Source: Duganella sp. SG902 (GTDB taxonomy: Bacteria; Pseudomonadota; Gammaproteobacteria; Burkholderiales; Burkholderiaceae_D). Taken from it: a stretch of 64,000 nt of DNA. The stretch lies in assembly GCF_013376005.1 (NCBI RefSeq), contig NZ_JABMJK010000016.1, positions 1-64,000 of the forward strand. The letters run 5' to 3'. Below are positions 37,783-46,902 of the stretch, piece by piece. The notes under the pieces were generated by a model that searched no databases, had not been told where the DNA came from, and saw only the letters and a list, made by a program, of their open reading frames with translations. The translations under genes and the position numbers were made by a program. Position 1 is the first letter of the stretch, and every line of letters starts with the position of its first letter.

Positions 37783-38439
37783 TTGGACAGCCCAGCCGTG
37801 GCGGCGGACGACGATCTGCCGCCCTACCTTGGCATCAGCCTGGCCGATGTGCGGATGGTGGTCACGCCCGAGCAGGCCGCCGCCGCGCGCGACGCGCTGC
37901 GCGCCTGCGACGCCATCGGCTTCGACACCGAGTCCAAGCCCACCTTCAACAAGGGCGAGACCTCGACCGGCCCGCACCTGATTCAATTCTCCACCGACAA
38001 GCAGGCCTACCTGCTGCAGATCGGCGCCAGCACCGAGCCGCACATCCGCGCCATGCTGCTGGCCATCCTGGAATCGCCGCTGCCGCTGAAGGTCGGCTTC
38101 GGCCTGTCGGACGACGTCAAGCGCCTGCACGCCAAGCTCGACATCCGCTGCGCCGGCATCGTCGACATGTCGGTGGTGCTGCGCGCTCCGGGCCAGCGCA
38201 ACGACCTCGGCGCGAAAACGGCGGTGGCCAAGTTCTTCGGCCTCAAGCTGCAGAAGTCCAAGAAGATCTCCACCACCAACTGGGCGCTGCCGCGCCTGAA
38301 CGAAAAGCAGATCCTGTACGCGGCCGACGACGCCCAGGTGGCCTTGCGCGTGTACCGCCACTGGATCGGGCTGGGCAACAAACTGCCGCCGCTGAAACCG
38401 TTCAAACTGCCGAAACCACCCAAAACCGGTATATCCTAG
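37783..38439 (+). CDS. 3'-5' exonuclease domain protein (DEDDy family)
   Basis: 218 residues, RNase D/WRN-type exonuclease fold. Acidic metal-binding residues appear in AIGFDTESKPTF (Asp, Glu), KVGFGLSDDVKRLH (Asp) and LYAADDAQVALRVY (Tyr..Asp). Its start is TTG 37783, one base after the proQ stop, with AAGGG upstream; GTG 37798 is possible. The HRDC domain of RNase D is missing. Coupling to a ProQ-like protein suggests a shared RNA-metabolism theme, though DNA cannot be excluded. Confidence 0.85.
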   Translation: MDSPAVAADDDLPPYLGISLADVRMVVTPEQAAAARDALRACDAIGFDTESKPTFNKGETSTGPHLIQFSTDKQAYLLQIGASTEPHIRAMLLAILESPLPLKVGFGLSDDVKRLHAKLDIRCAGIVDMSVVLRAPGQRNDLGAKTAVAKFFGLKLQKSKKISTTNWALPRLNEKQILYAADDAQVALRVYRHWIGLGNKLPPLKPFKLPKPPKTGIS

Positions 38440-38477
38440 GCATGCGGCCGACCTGCGCCGCCTGAACCAGGAGGGGT

Positions 38478-39194
38478 ATGCCGACGTTTGCCGCTTTCAG
38501 TATCGCCGCCGCGCTGGCCGCGGCGCCCGCCGCCGCGCCGGACACGCTGGAACAGCGCGTGGCCGCCTGCCTGGCCTGCCATAGCGTGAAGGAGCGCGGC
38601 GACGCCTACTTCCCGCGCATCGCCGGCAAGCCGGCCGGCTACCTTTACAACCAGCTGCGCAACTTCCGCGACGGCCGCCGCCATTATCCGATGATGACCT
38701 ATATGGTGTCACCGCTGCCGGACGCCTACCTGCGCGAGATCGCCGACTATTTCGCCGCCCAGCATCCGCCCTACGCCCAGGCCGCCGCCGGCAGTGGCAG
38801 CAACGCCGGCGCCGCCCAGCTGGCGCGCGGTGAGGCGCTGGTGCGGCAGGGCGACGCGGCGAAAAAAATACCGGCCTGCGTGGCCTGCCATGGCGCCGCG
38901 CTGGCCGGTGTCGAGCCGGCCACGCCCGGCCTGCTCGGCCTGCCCAGCGACTATATCAACGCCCAGTTCGGCAACTGGAAAAACCGCACGCGCCGCGCCG
39001 CCGCGCCCGACTGCATGGCCGACATCGCCGCCCGCCTGAGCGAGGCCGACGTGGCCGCCGTCTCCGCCTGGCTGAGCAGGCAGCCGCCCGACGCCAACGC
39101 CCGCCCGGCCACCAGCCTGCCGGCGCCCCTGCCGCTGGCCTGCGGCAGCGTCCCCGCCAGCCCGGCGTCCGGCGCCGCCGGAGGCGCGCAATGA
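38478..39194 (+). CDS. Dihaem c-type cytochrome (c4-like)
   Basis: 238 residues with a signal peptide (FAAFSIAAALAAAPAAA). Two CxxCH haem sites are present, CLACH near residue 32 and CVACH near 137, each followed by a c4-like pattern (FPRIAGKPAGYLYNQLRNF and LPSDYINAQFGNWKNRTR). Axial methionines are likely in the MMTYMVSPL and CMADIAARL segments. It is a periplasmic electron carrier. Its stop overlaps the start of the trihaem cytochrome (ATGA), so the two are translated together. Confidence 0.88.
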   Translation: MPTFAAFSIAAALAAAPAAAPDTLEQRVAACLACHSVKERGDAYFPRIAGKPAGYLYNQLRNFRDGRRHYPMMTYMVSPLPDAYLREIADYFAAQHPPYAQAAAGSGSNAGAAQLARGEALVRQGDAAKKIPACVACHGAALAGVEPATPGLLGLPSDYINAQFGNWKNRTRRAAAPDCMADIAARLSEADVAAVSAWLSRQPPDANARPATSLPAPLPLACGSVPASPASGAAGGAQ

Positions 39195-40468
39195 GGAAAA
39201 CCGTTTATACCGTTATCGCGCTGTTGCTGGCCGCCGTGCTGGCCGCCGGCGCACTGCTGGCGCGACAGTTCCTGGGCGACGACGCCGGCCCGGCCGGCGC
39301 ATCCACCGCCGCCACGCCGGCGCCGGCCGAACGCGTCGCGCGCGGCGCCTACCTGGCCCGGGCCGGCGACTGCATGGCCTGCCACACCACGCGCGGCGGC
39401 CAGCCCTACGCCGGCGGCCGCATGCTGCAAACGCCGTTCGGCGGCGTGATCTCGCCCAACATCACCGCCGACCGCGCCACCGGCATCGGCGCCTGGTCGG
39501 CGGACGACTTCTGGCGCGCCCTGCACCACGGCAAATCACGCGACGGCCGCCTGCTCTACCCGGCCTTCCCCTACCCCAACTACACCCGCGTCACGCGCGA
39601 CGACGCCGACGCCCTGTACGCCTACCTGCAAACCGTGCCGGCCGTGCACCAGTCCAACCAGCCGCACCAGTTGCGCTTCCCGTTCAAGCTCCAGATCGCG
39701 CTGGCCGCCTGGCGCGCGCTGTACTTCAAGCCCGGGGCCTACGCCGCCGACGACAAGCAATCGGTGGAATGGAATCGCGGCGCCTACCTGGTGCAGGGCC
39801 TGGGCCATTGCAGCGCCTGCCACAGCGCGCGCAACCCGCTCGGCGCGCAGGAAGGCGAAAGCCTGTCGGGCGGCATGATTCCCGCGCTGGGCTGGTACGC
39901 GCCGTCGCTCAACGCGCGCGGCGACTGGCGGCGCGAGCACCTGATGGCGCTGCTGAAAACCGGCACCTCGCCGCGGGCCACCGTGTTCGGCCCCATGGCC
40001 GAGGTGGTGCAACAAAGCCTGCAACACCTGGATGACGGCGACATCAAGGCGATCGCGGTCTACCTGCAATCGCTGCCGGCCGACAAGCCGCCGCCCGCCT
40101 TCGAGCGCGACGGCGGAGCCGAGGCCGTGGCCTTCCTCGCGGCCGGCGCCAGGCTGTATGAGAAGCATTGCGTGGACTGCCACGGCGCCGACGGCGCCGG
40201 CATGGCGCCCGCGTATCCGCCGCTGGCCGGCAATCAGTCGCTGACCATGGACAGCGCGGTCAATCCGATCCGCATCGTGCTAAATGGCGGCTTCGCGCCG
40301 GGCACGGCCGGCAATCCGCGTCCGTATAGCATGCCGCCGTTCGGGCACGCGCTGAACGACACGGAAGTGGCGCAGGTGGTGTCCTATCTGCGCGGCGCCT
40401 GGGGCAACAACGCGCCGCCGGTCAACGGCACCGACGTCAACCGCTACCGCGCGATTCCGCTCGACTAG
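39191..40468 (+). CDS. Trihaem c-type cytochrome, dehydrogenase-subunit type
   Basis: 425 residues. The N-terminal hydrophobic segment VIALLLAAVLAAGALLA is a signal or membrane anchor. Three CxxCH sites are present: CMACH (~60), CSACH (~210) and CVDCH (~330). The GAYLARAGDCMACHT and ADDFWRALHHGKSRDGRLLYPAFPYPNYTR patterns match the cytochrome subunit of alcohol and gluconate dehydrogenases. No dehydrogenase subunit gene lies in the window next to it, so the partner is elsewhere or the pair works alone with the dihaem protein. Confidence 0.88.
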   Translation: MRKTVYTVIALLLAAVLAAGALLARQFLGDDAGPAGASTAATPAPAERVARGAYLARAGDCMACHTTRGGQPYAGGRMLQTPFGGVISPNITADRATGIGAWSADDFWRALHHGKSRDGRLLYPAFPYPNYTRVTRDDADALYAYLQTVPAVHQSNQPHQLRFPFKLQIALAAWRALYFKPGAYAADDKQSVEWNRGAYLVQGLGHCSACHSARNPLGAQEGESLSGGMIPALGWYAPSLNARGDWRREHLMALLKTGTSPRATVFGPMAEVVQQSLQHLDDGDIKAIAVYLQSLPADKPPPAFERDGGAEAVAFLAAGARLYEKHCVDCHGADGAGMAPAYPPLAGNQSLTMDSAVNPIRIVLNGGFAPGTAGNPRPYSMPPFGHALNDTEVAQVVSYLRGAWGNNAPPVNGTDVNRYRAIPLD

Positions 40469-40471
40469 GCG

Positions 40472-41590
40472 CTACGGTTCGACGAAGCCGATGCGGTCGG
40501 TGGTGGCGTTGCGCGCGTCCTGCACCGAGATCTTGCCCTCGGCCAGCAGCGCGCGCAGCGAAGTGTTCATGGTGTGGCAGCCCTCGCCCGGCTTGTCCTC
40601 CATCCAGATGCGCAGGTTGGCGATCTGGCCGTCGGCGATCATCTCGGTCACCGCCGGGTTGTTGGTCAGGCACTCGGTGGCCAGGTAGTAGCGCTCGCCC
40701 TTGACGGCCGGCAGCAGCGCCTGGCACAGCACGCCGCGCAGCGCGTGCGCCAACGCCTGCGCCTGCGGCTCGGTGTTGCCCAGCAGGCGCAGCATCTTCT
40801 GCAGGCCCAGCTCGGTCGAGCGCGCGTGCAGCGAGGCCAGCACCAGCGGGCCGGCCTCGGCCAGCGCCAGCGCCTCCTGCGCCGTTTGCGCGTCGCGGAT
40901 CTCGCCGATGCAGATCACGTCCGGGCGCTCGCGCAGCGCGTCCAGCGCGCCGAGGTAGAAGCTCTCGACGTCGCCGTCAAAGCCCACCTCGCGCTGGGTG
41001 ATCACGCACTGGCGCTGCGGGATCAGGGTTTCCACCGGATCCTCAATCGTGATGATGTGGCCGGAGCGGTGCTTGTTGATCTCGTCCAGCATGGAGGCGA
41101 TGGTGGTCGACTTGCCCTGGCAGGTGTCGCCGATGATCAGCACCAGGCCGCTGGTCAGGCGGGCGAAATTCTGCTCGTGCCTGCCCAGGCCGAGGTTGGC
41201 CAGCGGCAGCGGCTCCTTCGGGAAGCGCCGGATCACGCAGCCGAGCCGCTTGCGGCCCTGGAAGCTGAAGCAGTTGGCGCGGATGCGCGCCGTGTGCAGG
41301 TCCACCGCGCGGTCGAAGGCGCGGTCCTGGATGCGCTCGGCCCAGTTGGGCTCGACCACCTCGAAGAATTCCTGCAGTTCCTCGCGCGTGATGGGCGAAT
41401 CGGTGACCGCCACCAGGCCCTTCGGCTGGCGCAGCATCAGGGGACTGTTTTGATGGATGAGGATATCGCTGAAAATCAGCTTGGAGTTCAGCAGGTGCAG
41501 GATCTGCTCGACGAGGGTGCCGAAGACCGGGTGGTCTTCGTTCTCGATGTAGCTGAGGGTGCGGATTTGCGACGACTGGTAGTGTTCCAT
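40472..41590 (-). CDS. PilT/PilU-like type IV pilus retraction ATPase homologue
   Basis: 372-residue secretion/pilus ATPase of the PilT-PilU class, cytosolic and hexameric in relatives. Walker A reads GDTCQGKSTTIA, an unusual Cys/Gln variant of the normal GPTGSGKST loop. The Asp box is TIEDPVETLIPQ and the Walker B/His box LRERPDVICIGEIRDAQTAQEAL and LASLHARSTELGL. It lies alone, not with pilus genes, and seems to be an accessory paralogue. The promoter at 41622-41650 fits. It converges with the cytochrome pair 3 bp away. Confidence 0.88.
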   Translation of the reverse strand: MEHYQSSQIRTLSYIENEDHPVFGTLVEQILHLLNSKLIFSDILIHQNSPLMLRQPKGLVAVTDSPITREELQEFFEVVEPNWAERIQDRAFDRAVDLHTARIRANCFSFQGRKRLGCVIRRFPKEPLPLANLGLGRHEQNFARLTSGLVLIIGDTCQGKSTTIASMLDEINKHRSGHIITIEDPVETLIPQRQCVITQREVGFDGDVESFYLGALDALRERPDVICIGEIRDAQTAQEALALAEAGPLVLASLHARSTELGLQKMLRLLGNTEPQAQALAHALRGVLCQALLPAVKGERYYLATECLTNNPAVTEMIADGQIANLRIWMEDKPGEGCHTMNTSLRALLAEGKISVQDARNATTDRIGFVEP

Positions 41591-41621
41591 CTCTGTTCAG
41601 GTCTCCGGTGGGTCCCGGACG

Positions 41622-41650
41622 ATTATAAGAGAAAAACTTGCAGAGTCGAA
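41622..41650 (-). promoter_or_regulatory. Candidate sigma-70 promoter of the PilT-like gene
   Basis: On the minus strand a perfect TATAAT (41622-41627) lies 17 bp from a poor -35 (TTCGAC, 41645-41650). The predicted start is about 25 nt before the ATG at 41590. Confidence 0.45.
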
Positions 41651-41655
41651 ACTTT

Positions 41656-42300
41656 TTAGCTGCGCAGCTTGGGGTATTTGAAGCCGGTGCGCAAATCCAT
41701 GCTGTAGCGGCTGCCGTTCTCGGTCACCAGCACGTGGTCCGGCGGCTCCTCGCCGGCCAGCGCGCGGTAAAACACCGGCAAGCCCTCCGATTTGCGCACC
41801 AGTTCGTCGCAGCGCTCGTACACGTTCGAGCAGCCGGTATCGGCCAGCAGGGCTTGCACGATCGGCACCTTCCAGGCGTCCACGCCGGCCGACTGGAACT
41901 GGCAGATCAGATAGCCGGCCGTGCCGCCATAGCTGTCCACCAGCAGGCCCGGCAGGCCGTCGTCGTCGCCGCGGATCACCGGCACCAGATCGGTCGGGGC
42001 GGCCGCGCGCACGGCGGCCGCGCGCTTGGCGATGGCGGCGCGCACACGGCGCTTCATCATGGCGTGGTCGACCGGCTCGTCCTCCCTGAAGCTCCAGATG
42101 CGCGCGCGCACCTCGGACAGCGGATTCCAGGCCGCCCGCGCCAGGAACTGGCGCGCGGAGGTTTGCACGATGGCGGTGGCGCCGGGCTTGTTCTTTTCTT
42201 GCGGGCGGCCGTCGACGCGCTCGATGGCGGTGGCGTAAATCAGGAGATCGCCGGACAGCAGGCGTTTTTCCTTGCCCTGTTTGATGGTTATGGTCAGCAT
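41656..42300 (-). pseudogene. Truncated RlmI-like 23S rRNA methyltransferase
   Basis: 214 codons. The N-terminal PUA-type part (LTITIKQGKEKRLLSGDLLIY, ARAAWNPLSEVRARIWSF) and the linker domain (DLVPVIRGDDDGLPGLLVDSYG, CSNVYERCDELVRKSEGLP) match the first half of RlmI/YccW (about 396 aa). The frame ends at MDLRTGFKYPKLRS, where the family continues TGFYLDQRDNR into the Rossmann methyltransferase domain. That SAM-binding half is absent, since the PilT-like promoter begins 36 bp before. It is expected to be catalytically dead. No ribosome binding site is evident. Confidence 0.75.
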
Positions 42301-42438
42301 GGACGAATGATACCTCATGCGCGCTCCATTCCCGGCGCAGCGCATTCTGGACCGCGCAGGATGCAGTCCGTCGCAGCGCGGTTCCGCGCGCTGCGGCGAG
42401 CCCGTACCATGCCAGCCATGATAACCAAGGAGAGCATC

Positions 42439-43215
42439 ATGACCACTCGTCGCATCGTTTCCGCCCTGTTGCTGTCGGCCGGCCTGCTGGCCGCGAGCGC
42501 CCCTGTCCTGCTGGCCCAGGCCGGCCCCCTGAGCTGGCTGGGCGGCGGCGAGCGGGTGCAGGGCAGCGGCAAGATCGTCAAGCAAAGCCGCGAGGTCGGC
42601 CACTTCCACGCCCTGTCGGTGGGCGTGAACGGCGACGTCGAGATCCGTCTCGGCAACACCGAGAGTGTCACGGTGGAAACCGACGACAATCTGCAGGCCC
42701 TGATCGAGACCGTGGTGGAAAACGGCGCCCTGCGCGTGCGCCCGGTCAAGAACAACCTCAAGCTGGACACCCGCAACATGAAGATCGTCGTGCAGGCGCG
42801 CACGCTGGACAAGCTGTCGATCGGCGGCTCCGGCAACGTCAGCGCCGACAAGCTGAGCGGCGAAAACCTCACCATCGACGTGGGCGGCTCCGGTTCCATC
42901 ACCATCGGCCAGCTGGACAGCGAGTCGGCCGCCATCGCGCTGGGCGGCAGCGGCAGCCTGAAGGCGGCCGGCAACACCGAGCGCCTGCAGATCTCGATCG
43001 GCGGCTCGGGCCGGGTGCAGGCCGGCCAGCTGCAGGCGCGCGACGCCGTGGTGAGCATCGGCGGCTCCGGCCAGGCCACGGTCTGGGCCAGGAAATCGCT
43101 GAACCTGAGCGTGGCCGGTTCGGGCGACATCAACTACTACGGCGATCCGCAGATCAGCAAGAGCATCATGGGCTCGGGCAGCATCAGGCGCCTGGGGGCC
43201 GCGCCGCAAAACTGA
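42439..43215 (+). CDS. Exported DUF2807 (head-GIN-type) protein
   Basis: 258 residues with a Sec signal peptide (IVSALLLSAGLLAASAPVLLA). The mature part is a right-handed beta-helix-like repeat, with seven or so turns each centred on a glycine triplet: KLSIGGSGNV, TIDVGGSGSITI, AIALGGSGSLKA, QISIGGSGRVQA and VVSIGGSGQATV. DUF2807 proteins are surface or periplasmic and of unknown function. ATG 42439 is preceded by AAGGAGA. It is divergent from the truncated rlmI gene. Confidence 0.85.
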   Translation: MTTRRIVSALLLSAGLLAASAPVLLAQAGPLSWLGGGERVQGSGKIVKQSREVGHFHALSVGVNGDVEIRLGNTESVTVETDDNLQALIETVVENGALRVRPVKNNLKLDTRNMKIVVQARTLDKLSIGGSGNVSADKLSGENLTIDVGGSGSITIGQLDSESAAIALGGSGSLKAAGNTERLQISIGGSGRVQAGQLQARDAVVSIGGSGQATVWARKSLNLSVAGSGDINYYGDPQISKSIMGSGSIRRLGAAPQN

Positions 43216-43281
43216 GCCCGGCCATACGCGGTCGGCGATTTTCTGGCAAAGTAGCGGGTGTTAATGAACGGAGATTGCCCC

Positions 43282-44727
43282 ATGACTACCACCAGCTACC
43301 CAGACACCCGCCTGCTGATCGCCAACGAATGGAGCGACGCCACCGGCGGCAAGACCATTCCGGTGCTGAACCCGGCCACCGGCAAGCCGATCGGCACGGT
43401 GGCGCACGCCAGCATCGCCGACCTCGATCGCGCGCTGGCCGCGGCGCAGCGCGGCTTCGACGCCTGGCGCAAGGTGCCGGCCCACGAGCGCGCCGCCATC
43501 ATGCGCCGCGCCGCCAGCCTGCTGCGCGAGCGCGCCGACGAGATCGGCCGCCTGCTGACGCAGGAACAGGGCAAGCCGCTGGTGCAGGCGCGCGGCGAGG
43601 CGCTGGCCGGCGCCGACATCATCGACTGGTTCGCGGCCGAAGGCATGCGCGTGTATGGCCGTATCGTGCCGTCGCGCAATCCGGCGGCGCAGCAACTGGT
43701 GCTGAAGGAACCGGTCGGCCCGGTGGCGGCGTTCACGCCGTGGAACTTCCCGATCAACCAGGTGGTGCGCAAGCTGGCGGCGGCGCTGGCCACCGGCTGC
43801 TCCTTCCTGTGCAAGGCGCCGGAGGAGACCCCCGCCTCGCCGGCCGCGCTGTTCCAGTGCTTCGTGGACGCCGGCGTGCCGGCCGGCGCGGTCGGCCTGG
43901 TGTTCGGCAACCCGGCCGAGATTTCCAACTACCTGATTCCGCATCCGGTGATCCGCAAGGTGACCTTCACCGGCTCGACCCCGGTCGGCAAGCAGCTGGC
44001 CGCTTTGGCCGGCGCGCACATGAAGCGTGTGACCATGGAGCTGGGCGGCCATGCACCGGTGATCGTGGCCGATGACGCCGACGTGGCGCTGGCGGTGGAA
44101 GCGACCGGCGGCGCCAAGTTCCGCAACGCCGGCCAGGTGTGCATTTCGCCGACCCGCTTCCTGGTGCACAACAGCATCAAGGATGAATTCACGCGCGCGC
44201 TGGTGGCGCATGCCGAGCGCCTGCAACTGGGCAATGGCCTGGTCGAGGGCACGACACTGGGTCCGCTGGCCAACGAGCGCCGCGTGGCGGCCATGAGCAG
44301 CGTGGTGGCCGACGCGCGCGCCAAGGGCGCCAAGGTAGCCACCGGCGGCGAGCGCGTGGGCACGGAGGGCAACTTCTTCGCGCCGACCATCCTGGCCGAC
44401 GTGCCGCTGGACGCCAGCGTGTTCAACGACGAGCCGTTCGGCCCGGTGGCGGCGATTCGCGGCTTCGATAGCCTGGACGAGGCGATCGCCGAGGCCAACC
44501 GTCTGCCGTTCGGCCTGGCGGGCTATGCCTTCACCCGCTCGATCAAGAACGCGCACCAGCTGATGCACAATGTGGAAGTGGGCATGCTGTGGTTGAACCA
44601 GCCGGCCACGCCGAGCGCCGAAATGCCGTTTGGCGGCATCAAGGATTCCGGCTACGGTTCGGAAGGCGGCCCGGAAGCGCTGGAAGCTTATCTCAACACC
44701 AAGGCGGTGTCGCTGCTGGGCGTGTAA
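43282..44727 (+). CDS. NAD(P)-dependent aldehyde dehydrogenase, succinate-semialdehyde type
   Basis: 481 residues of the aldehyde dehydrogenase superfamily, cytosolic. The cofactor and oxyanion region FTPWNFPINQVVRKLAAALATG, the general base in MELGGHAP, and the catalytic Cys in NAGQVCISPTRFLV are intact. The GabD-like C-terminus EAYLNTKAVSLLG supports oxidation of succinate-semialdehyde or a related oxo-acid aldehyde (such as 2-oxoglutarate semialdehyde). MTTTSYPDT has CGGAGA upstream. The neighbouring gene order gives no pathway. Confidence 0.88.
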   Translation: MTTTSYPDTRLLIANEWSDATGGKTIPVLNPATGKPIGTVAHASIADLDRALAAAQRGFDAWRKVPAHERAAIMRRAASLLRERADEIGRLLTQEQGKPLVQARGEALAGADIIDWFAAEGMRVYGRIVPSRNPAAQQLVLKEPVGPVAAFTPWNFPINQVVRKLAAALATGCSFLCKAPEETPASPAALFQCFVDAGVPAGAVGLVFGNPAEISNYLIPHPVIRKVTFTGSTPVGKQLAALAGAHMKRVTMELGGHAPVIVADDADVALAVEATGGAKFRNAGQVCISPTRFLVHNSIKDEFTRALVAHAERLQLGNGLVEGTTLGPLANERRVAAMSSVVADARAKGAKVATGGERVGTEGNFFAPTILADVPLDASVFNDEPFGPVAAIRGFDSLDEAIAEANRLPFGLAGYAFTRSIKNAHQLMHNVEVGMLWLNQPATPSAEMPFGGIKDSGYGSEGGPEALEAYLNTKAVSLLGV

Positions 44728-44733
44728 GCCTGT

Positions 44734-45540
44734 TCAGCCCTCGGCAAACAATTGCCGGGGGCTGGCGCCAGCAAACAAGGACTTGATCCACGCGCGCAGC
44801 TGACCAACATCAGCCTGCGCGATCTTGCCAGCAGCCTCGACAGGCACGTCCCCGGCCAGCAAATCCCTCAAGACGCCCTGCAGCGCCAGCAACTCGCCTT
44901 GCTGCATGCCCTGTTGTACTCCCTCCTGCAATGCCTCCTCTTGAGGCTGCACCAGTCGCCGGATGAAGTCTTCCGTGATGAGTTCGTTGAAACGGGGTTG
45001 TCTTTTGGCGTTCATAACCAAGCCCTCCTCCCAATCAATGTTAGTGCTGCCCCCAGCGCCACGCAAGGTGAGCAGCAGCCAGCGCTGGAGGCTTGCGCGC
45101 GCGGGTGCCAGGTCCGGCAACATAAGGCGCGCCAACAGCATGTTGAGCGCGGCCGCCCTCTCAGTCTCGGTGCGTGAGCGCAGCAAGCAAAACAGTAGTG
45201 GCACGATATCTCCTCGCGCCCAGTCATGATGCGCCACCAGATCCTGATACAGCAAACCAATGTACACCTGCATGCGCAGCGCCATCCATTTGTCCGGCCG
45301 CGACTGGAACTCCAGCAGGATGTAGACATACACCCACTCGCCATCGATGCGCGCCCGCCACACCACGTCCTCATGGCGCGCCTTGCCTTCGTCGCTGGTG
45401 TAGCTGGCGTTGACGCGTTCGAACGCGCCCACCTCCAACTGCTGCGCCCAACCCGCTGGCAGAAAGCCAGCCACCAGATCGCGCACGATTTCCGGGTGGG
45501 AGAACAACTGCTTGTAGAGGGCGTCGGCGGGGGCGGTCAT
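44734..45540 (-). CDS. Rpn-family PD-(D/E)xK nuclease/transposase-like protein
   Basis: 268 residues of the Rpn (recombination-promoting nuclease) family, also called YhgA-like putative transposases. The start DALYKQLFSHPEIVRDLVAGFLP and the nuclease core VWRARIDGEWVYVYILLEFQSRPD (D, E-x-Q) are visible. The C-terminus has the repeat LQEGVQQGMQQGELLALQ typical of family members. Rpn proteins in E. coli cut DNA and stimulate RecA-independent recombination. It lies alone between an aldehyde dehydrogenase and a divergent amidohydrolase gene and has no other transposon features. Confidence 0.85.
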   Translation of the reverse strand: MTAPADALYKQLFSHPEIVRDLVAGFLPAGWAQQLEVGAFERVNASYTSDEGKARHEDVVWRARIDGEWVYVYILLEFQSRPDKWMALRMQVYIGLLYQDLVAHHDWARGDIVPLLFCLLRSRTETERAAALNMLLARLMLPDLAPARASLQRWLLLTLRGAGGSTNIDWEEGLVMNAKRQPRFNELITEDFIRRLVQPQEEALQEGVQQGMQQGELLALQGVLRDLLAGDVPVEAAGKIAQADVGQLRAWIKSLFAGASPRQLFAEG

Positions 45541-45639
45541 GAAAGAATATTCTAGCGTTCGCTGGCATTGCCGGGTACGCTAGGCGGCGAGCTTGGTTTG
45601 GCGCTCCTCAAACAGATACCAACTAAACGGGAGAATTAC

Positions 45640-46902
45640 TTGAAAGCGATCACCTCGTCTATCCTGATGCTGGCCTGCGCCGCCGCTTGCGCGGCGGAGC
45701 CTGCCACCATCGCCGTCAAAGCCGCCCACATGGTTGACGTGCGCAACGGTACGCTGGTCGACAATGCCGTGGTGCTGATCAGCGGCGAGCGCATCACCGC
45801 CGCCGGCAGCAAGCTGGCCATCCCGGCCGGCGCCCAGGTCATCGACCTCGGCAACAAGACCCTGCTGCCGGGCCTGATCGACGCCCACACCCACATCACC
45901 GGCAATCCGGAAGACGCCGGTTACAGCCTGATCGCCAAGTCGGTGCCGCGCATCACGCTGAGCGGCGCGCGCAACGCGCTGGTCACGCTGCGCGCCGGCT
46001 TCACCACCATCCGCGACGTCGGCGCCGACGCCTACACCGACATCGGCCTGCGCGACGCCATCAACGACGGCGACGTGCCCGGCCCGCGCATGCTCGCCTC
46101 CGGCCCGCCACTGAGCATCACCGGCGGCCACTGCGACGAAACCATGCACGCGCCCGAATACAAGCTCACCGCGCTGGGCGTGGCCGACGGCCACGACGAG
46201 GCGCTGAAGGTCACGCGCCGCAACATCAAGTACGGCGCCGACGTCATCAAGATCTGCGCCACCGGCGGCGTGCTGTCGTTCGGCGACGACCCGCGCACCT
46301 CGCAATACACGCTGGACGAGCTGAAGGCCATCATCGGCGACGCCCATCGCCTCGGCCGCAAGACCGCCGCCCACGCCCACGGCGGCGACGGCATCAAGCT
46401 GTCGGTGCTGGCCGGCGTCGATTCGATCGAGCACGGCTCCTACATCGACGACGAAGGCATTCGGCTGATGAAGGAGTACAAGACCTACTTGGTGCCGACG
46501 CTGTACCTGGGCGACTGGCTGATCGAGAACGCCGAGGCCATCAAGCTGCCCAAGCCGCTGCTGGAGAAAGCCAAGGTGGTGCTGCCGACCGCGCGCGTCA
46601 ACATCGGCAAGGCCATCAAGGCCGGCGTGCCGATCGCCTTCGGCACCGACGCCGCCGTCTACCCGCACGGCCTGAACGCGCGCGAGTTCGGCGTGCTGGT
46701 CAAGCTGGGCATGACGCCGGCGCAGGCGATCCGCACCGCCACCGTCAACGCGGCCGATCTGCTGGGCTGGAGCGACAAGGTGGGCAGCATCGAGGCCGGC
46801 AAGTACGCCGACCTCATCGCCGTGGACGGCGAGCCGCTGAAGGATGTGAAGACGCTGGAGCAGGTCCAGTGGGTGATGAAAGGCGGCGCCGTGGTGAAGT
46901 GA
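45640..46902 (+). CDS. Exported amidohydrolase (imidazolonepropionase/prolidase-like)
   Basis: 420 residues. The Sec signal peptide (SSILMLACAAACA) begins at TTG 45640, preceded by CGGGAGA; no ATG fits. The amidohydrolase metal centre is readable: LLPGLIDAHTHITG (HxH), the likely carboxylated lysine in ADVIKICATGGVLS, AAHAHGGDG, SIEHGSYIDDEG and FGTDAAVYPHG. The pattern is that of secreted Xaa-Pro dipeptidase-like enzymes and carries no substrate information. It converges directly on the YcnI-like fragment (46903). Confidence 0.88.
   Translation: MKAITSSILMLACAAACAAEPATIAVKAAHMVDVRNGTLVDNAVVLISGERITAAGSKLAIPAGAQVIDLGNKTLLPGLIDAHTHITGNPEDAGYSLIAKSVPRITLSGARNALVTLRAGFTTIRDVGADAYTDIGLRDAINDGDVPGPRMLASGPPLSITGGHCDETMHAPEYKLTALGVADGHDEALKVTRRNIKYGADVIKICATGGVLSFGDDPRTSQYTLDELKAIIGDAHRLGRKTAAHAHGGDGIKLSVLAGVDSIEHGSYIDDEGIRLMKEYKTYLVPTLYLGDWLIENAEAIKLPKPLLEKAKVVLPTARVNIGKAIKAGVPIAFGTDAAVYPHGLNAREFGVLVKLGMTPAQAIRTATVNAADLLGWSDKVGSIEAGKYADLIAVDGEPLKDVKTLEQVQWVMKGGAVVK

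Noticed and set aside
44750..44775. CGGCAA/TTGCCG hairpin between the aldehyde dehydrogenase and Rpn genes
   Set aside because: It lies within the 3' end of the Rpn coding region and has no T tract, so it is not supported as a terminator.
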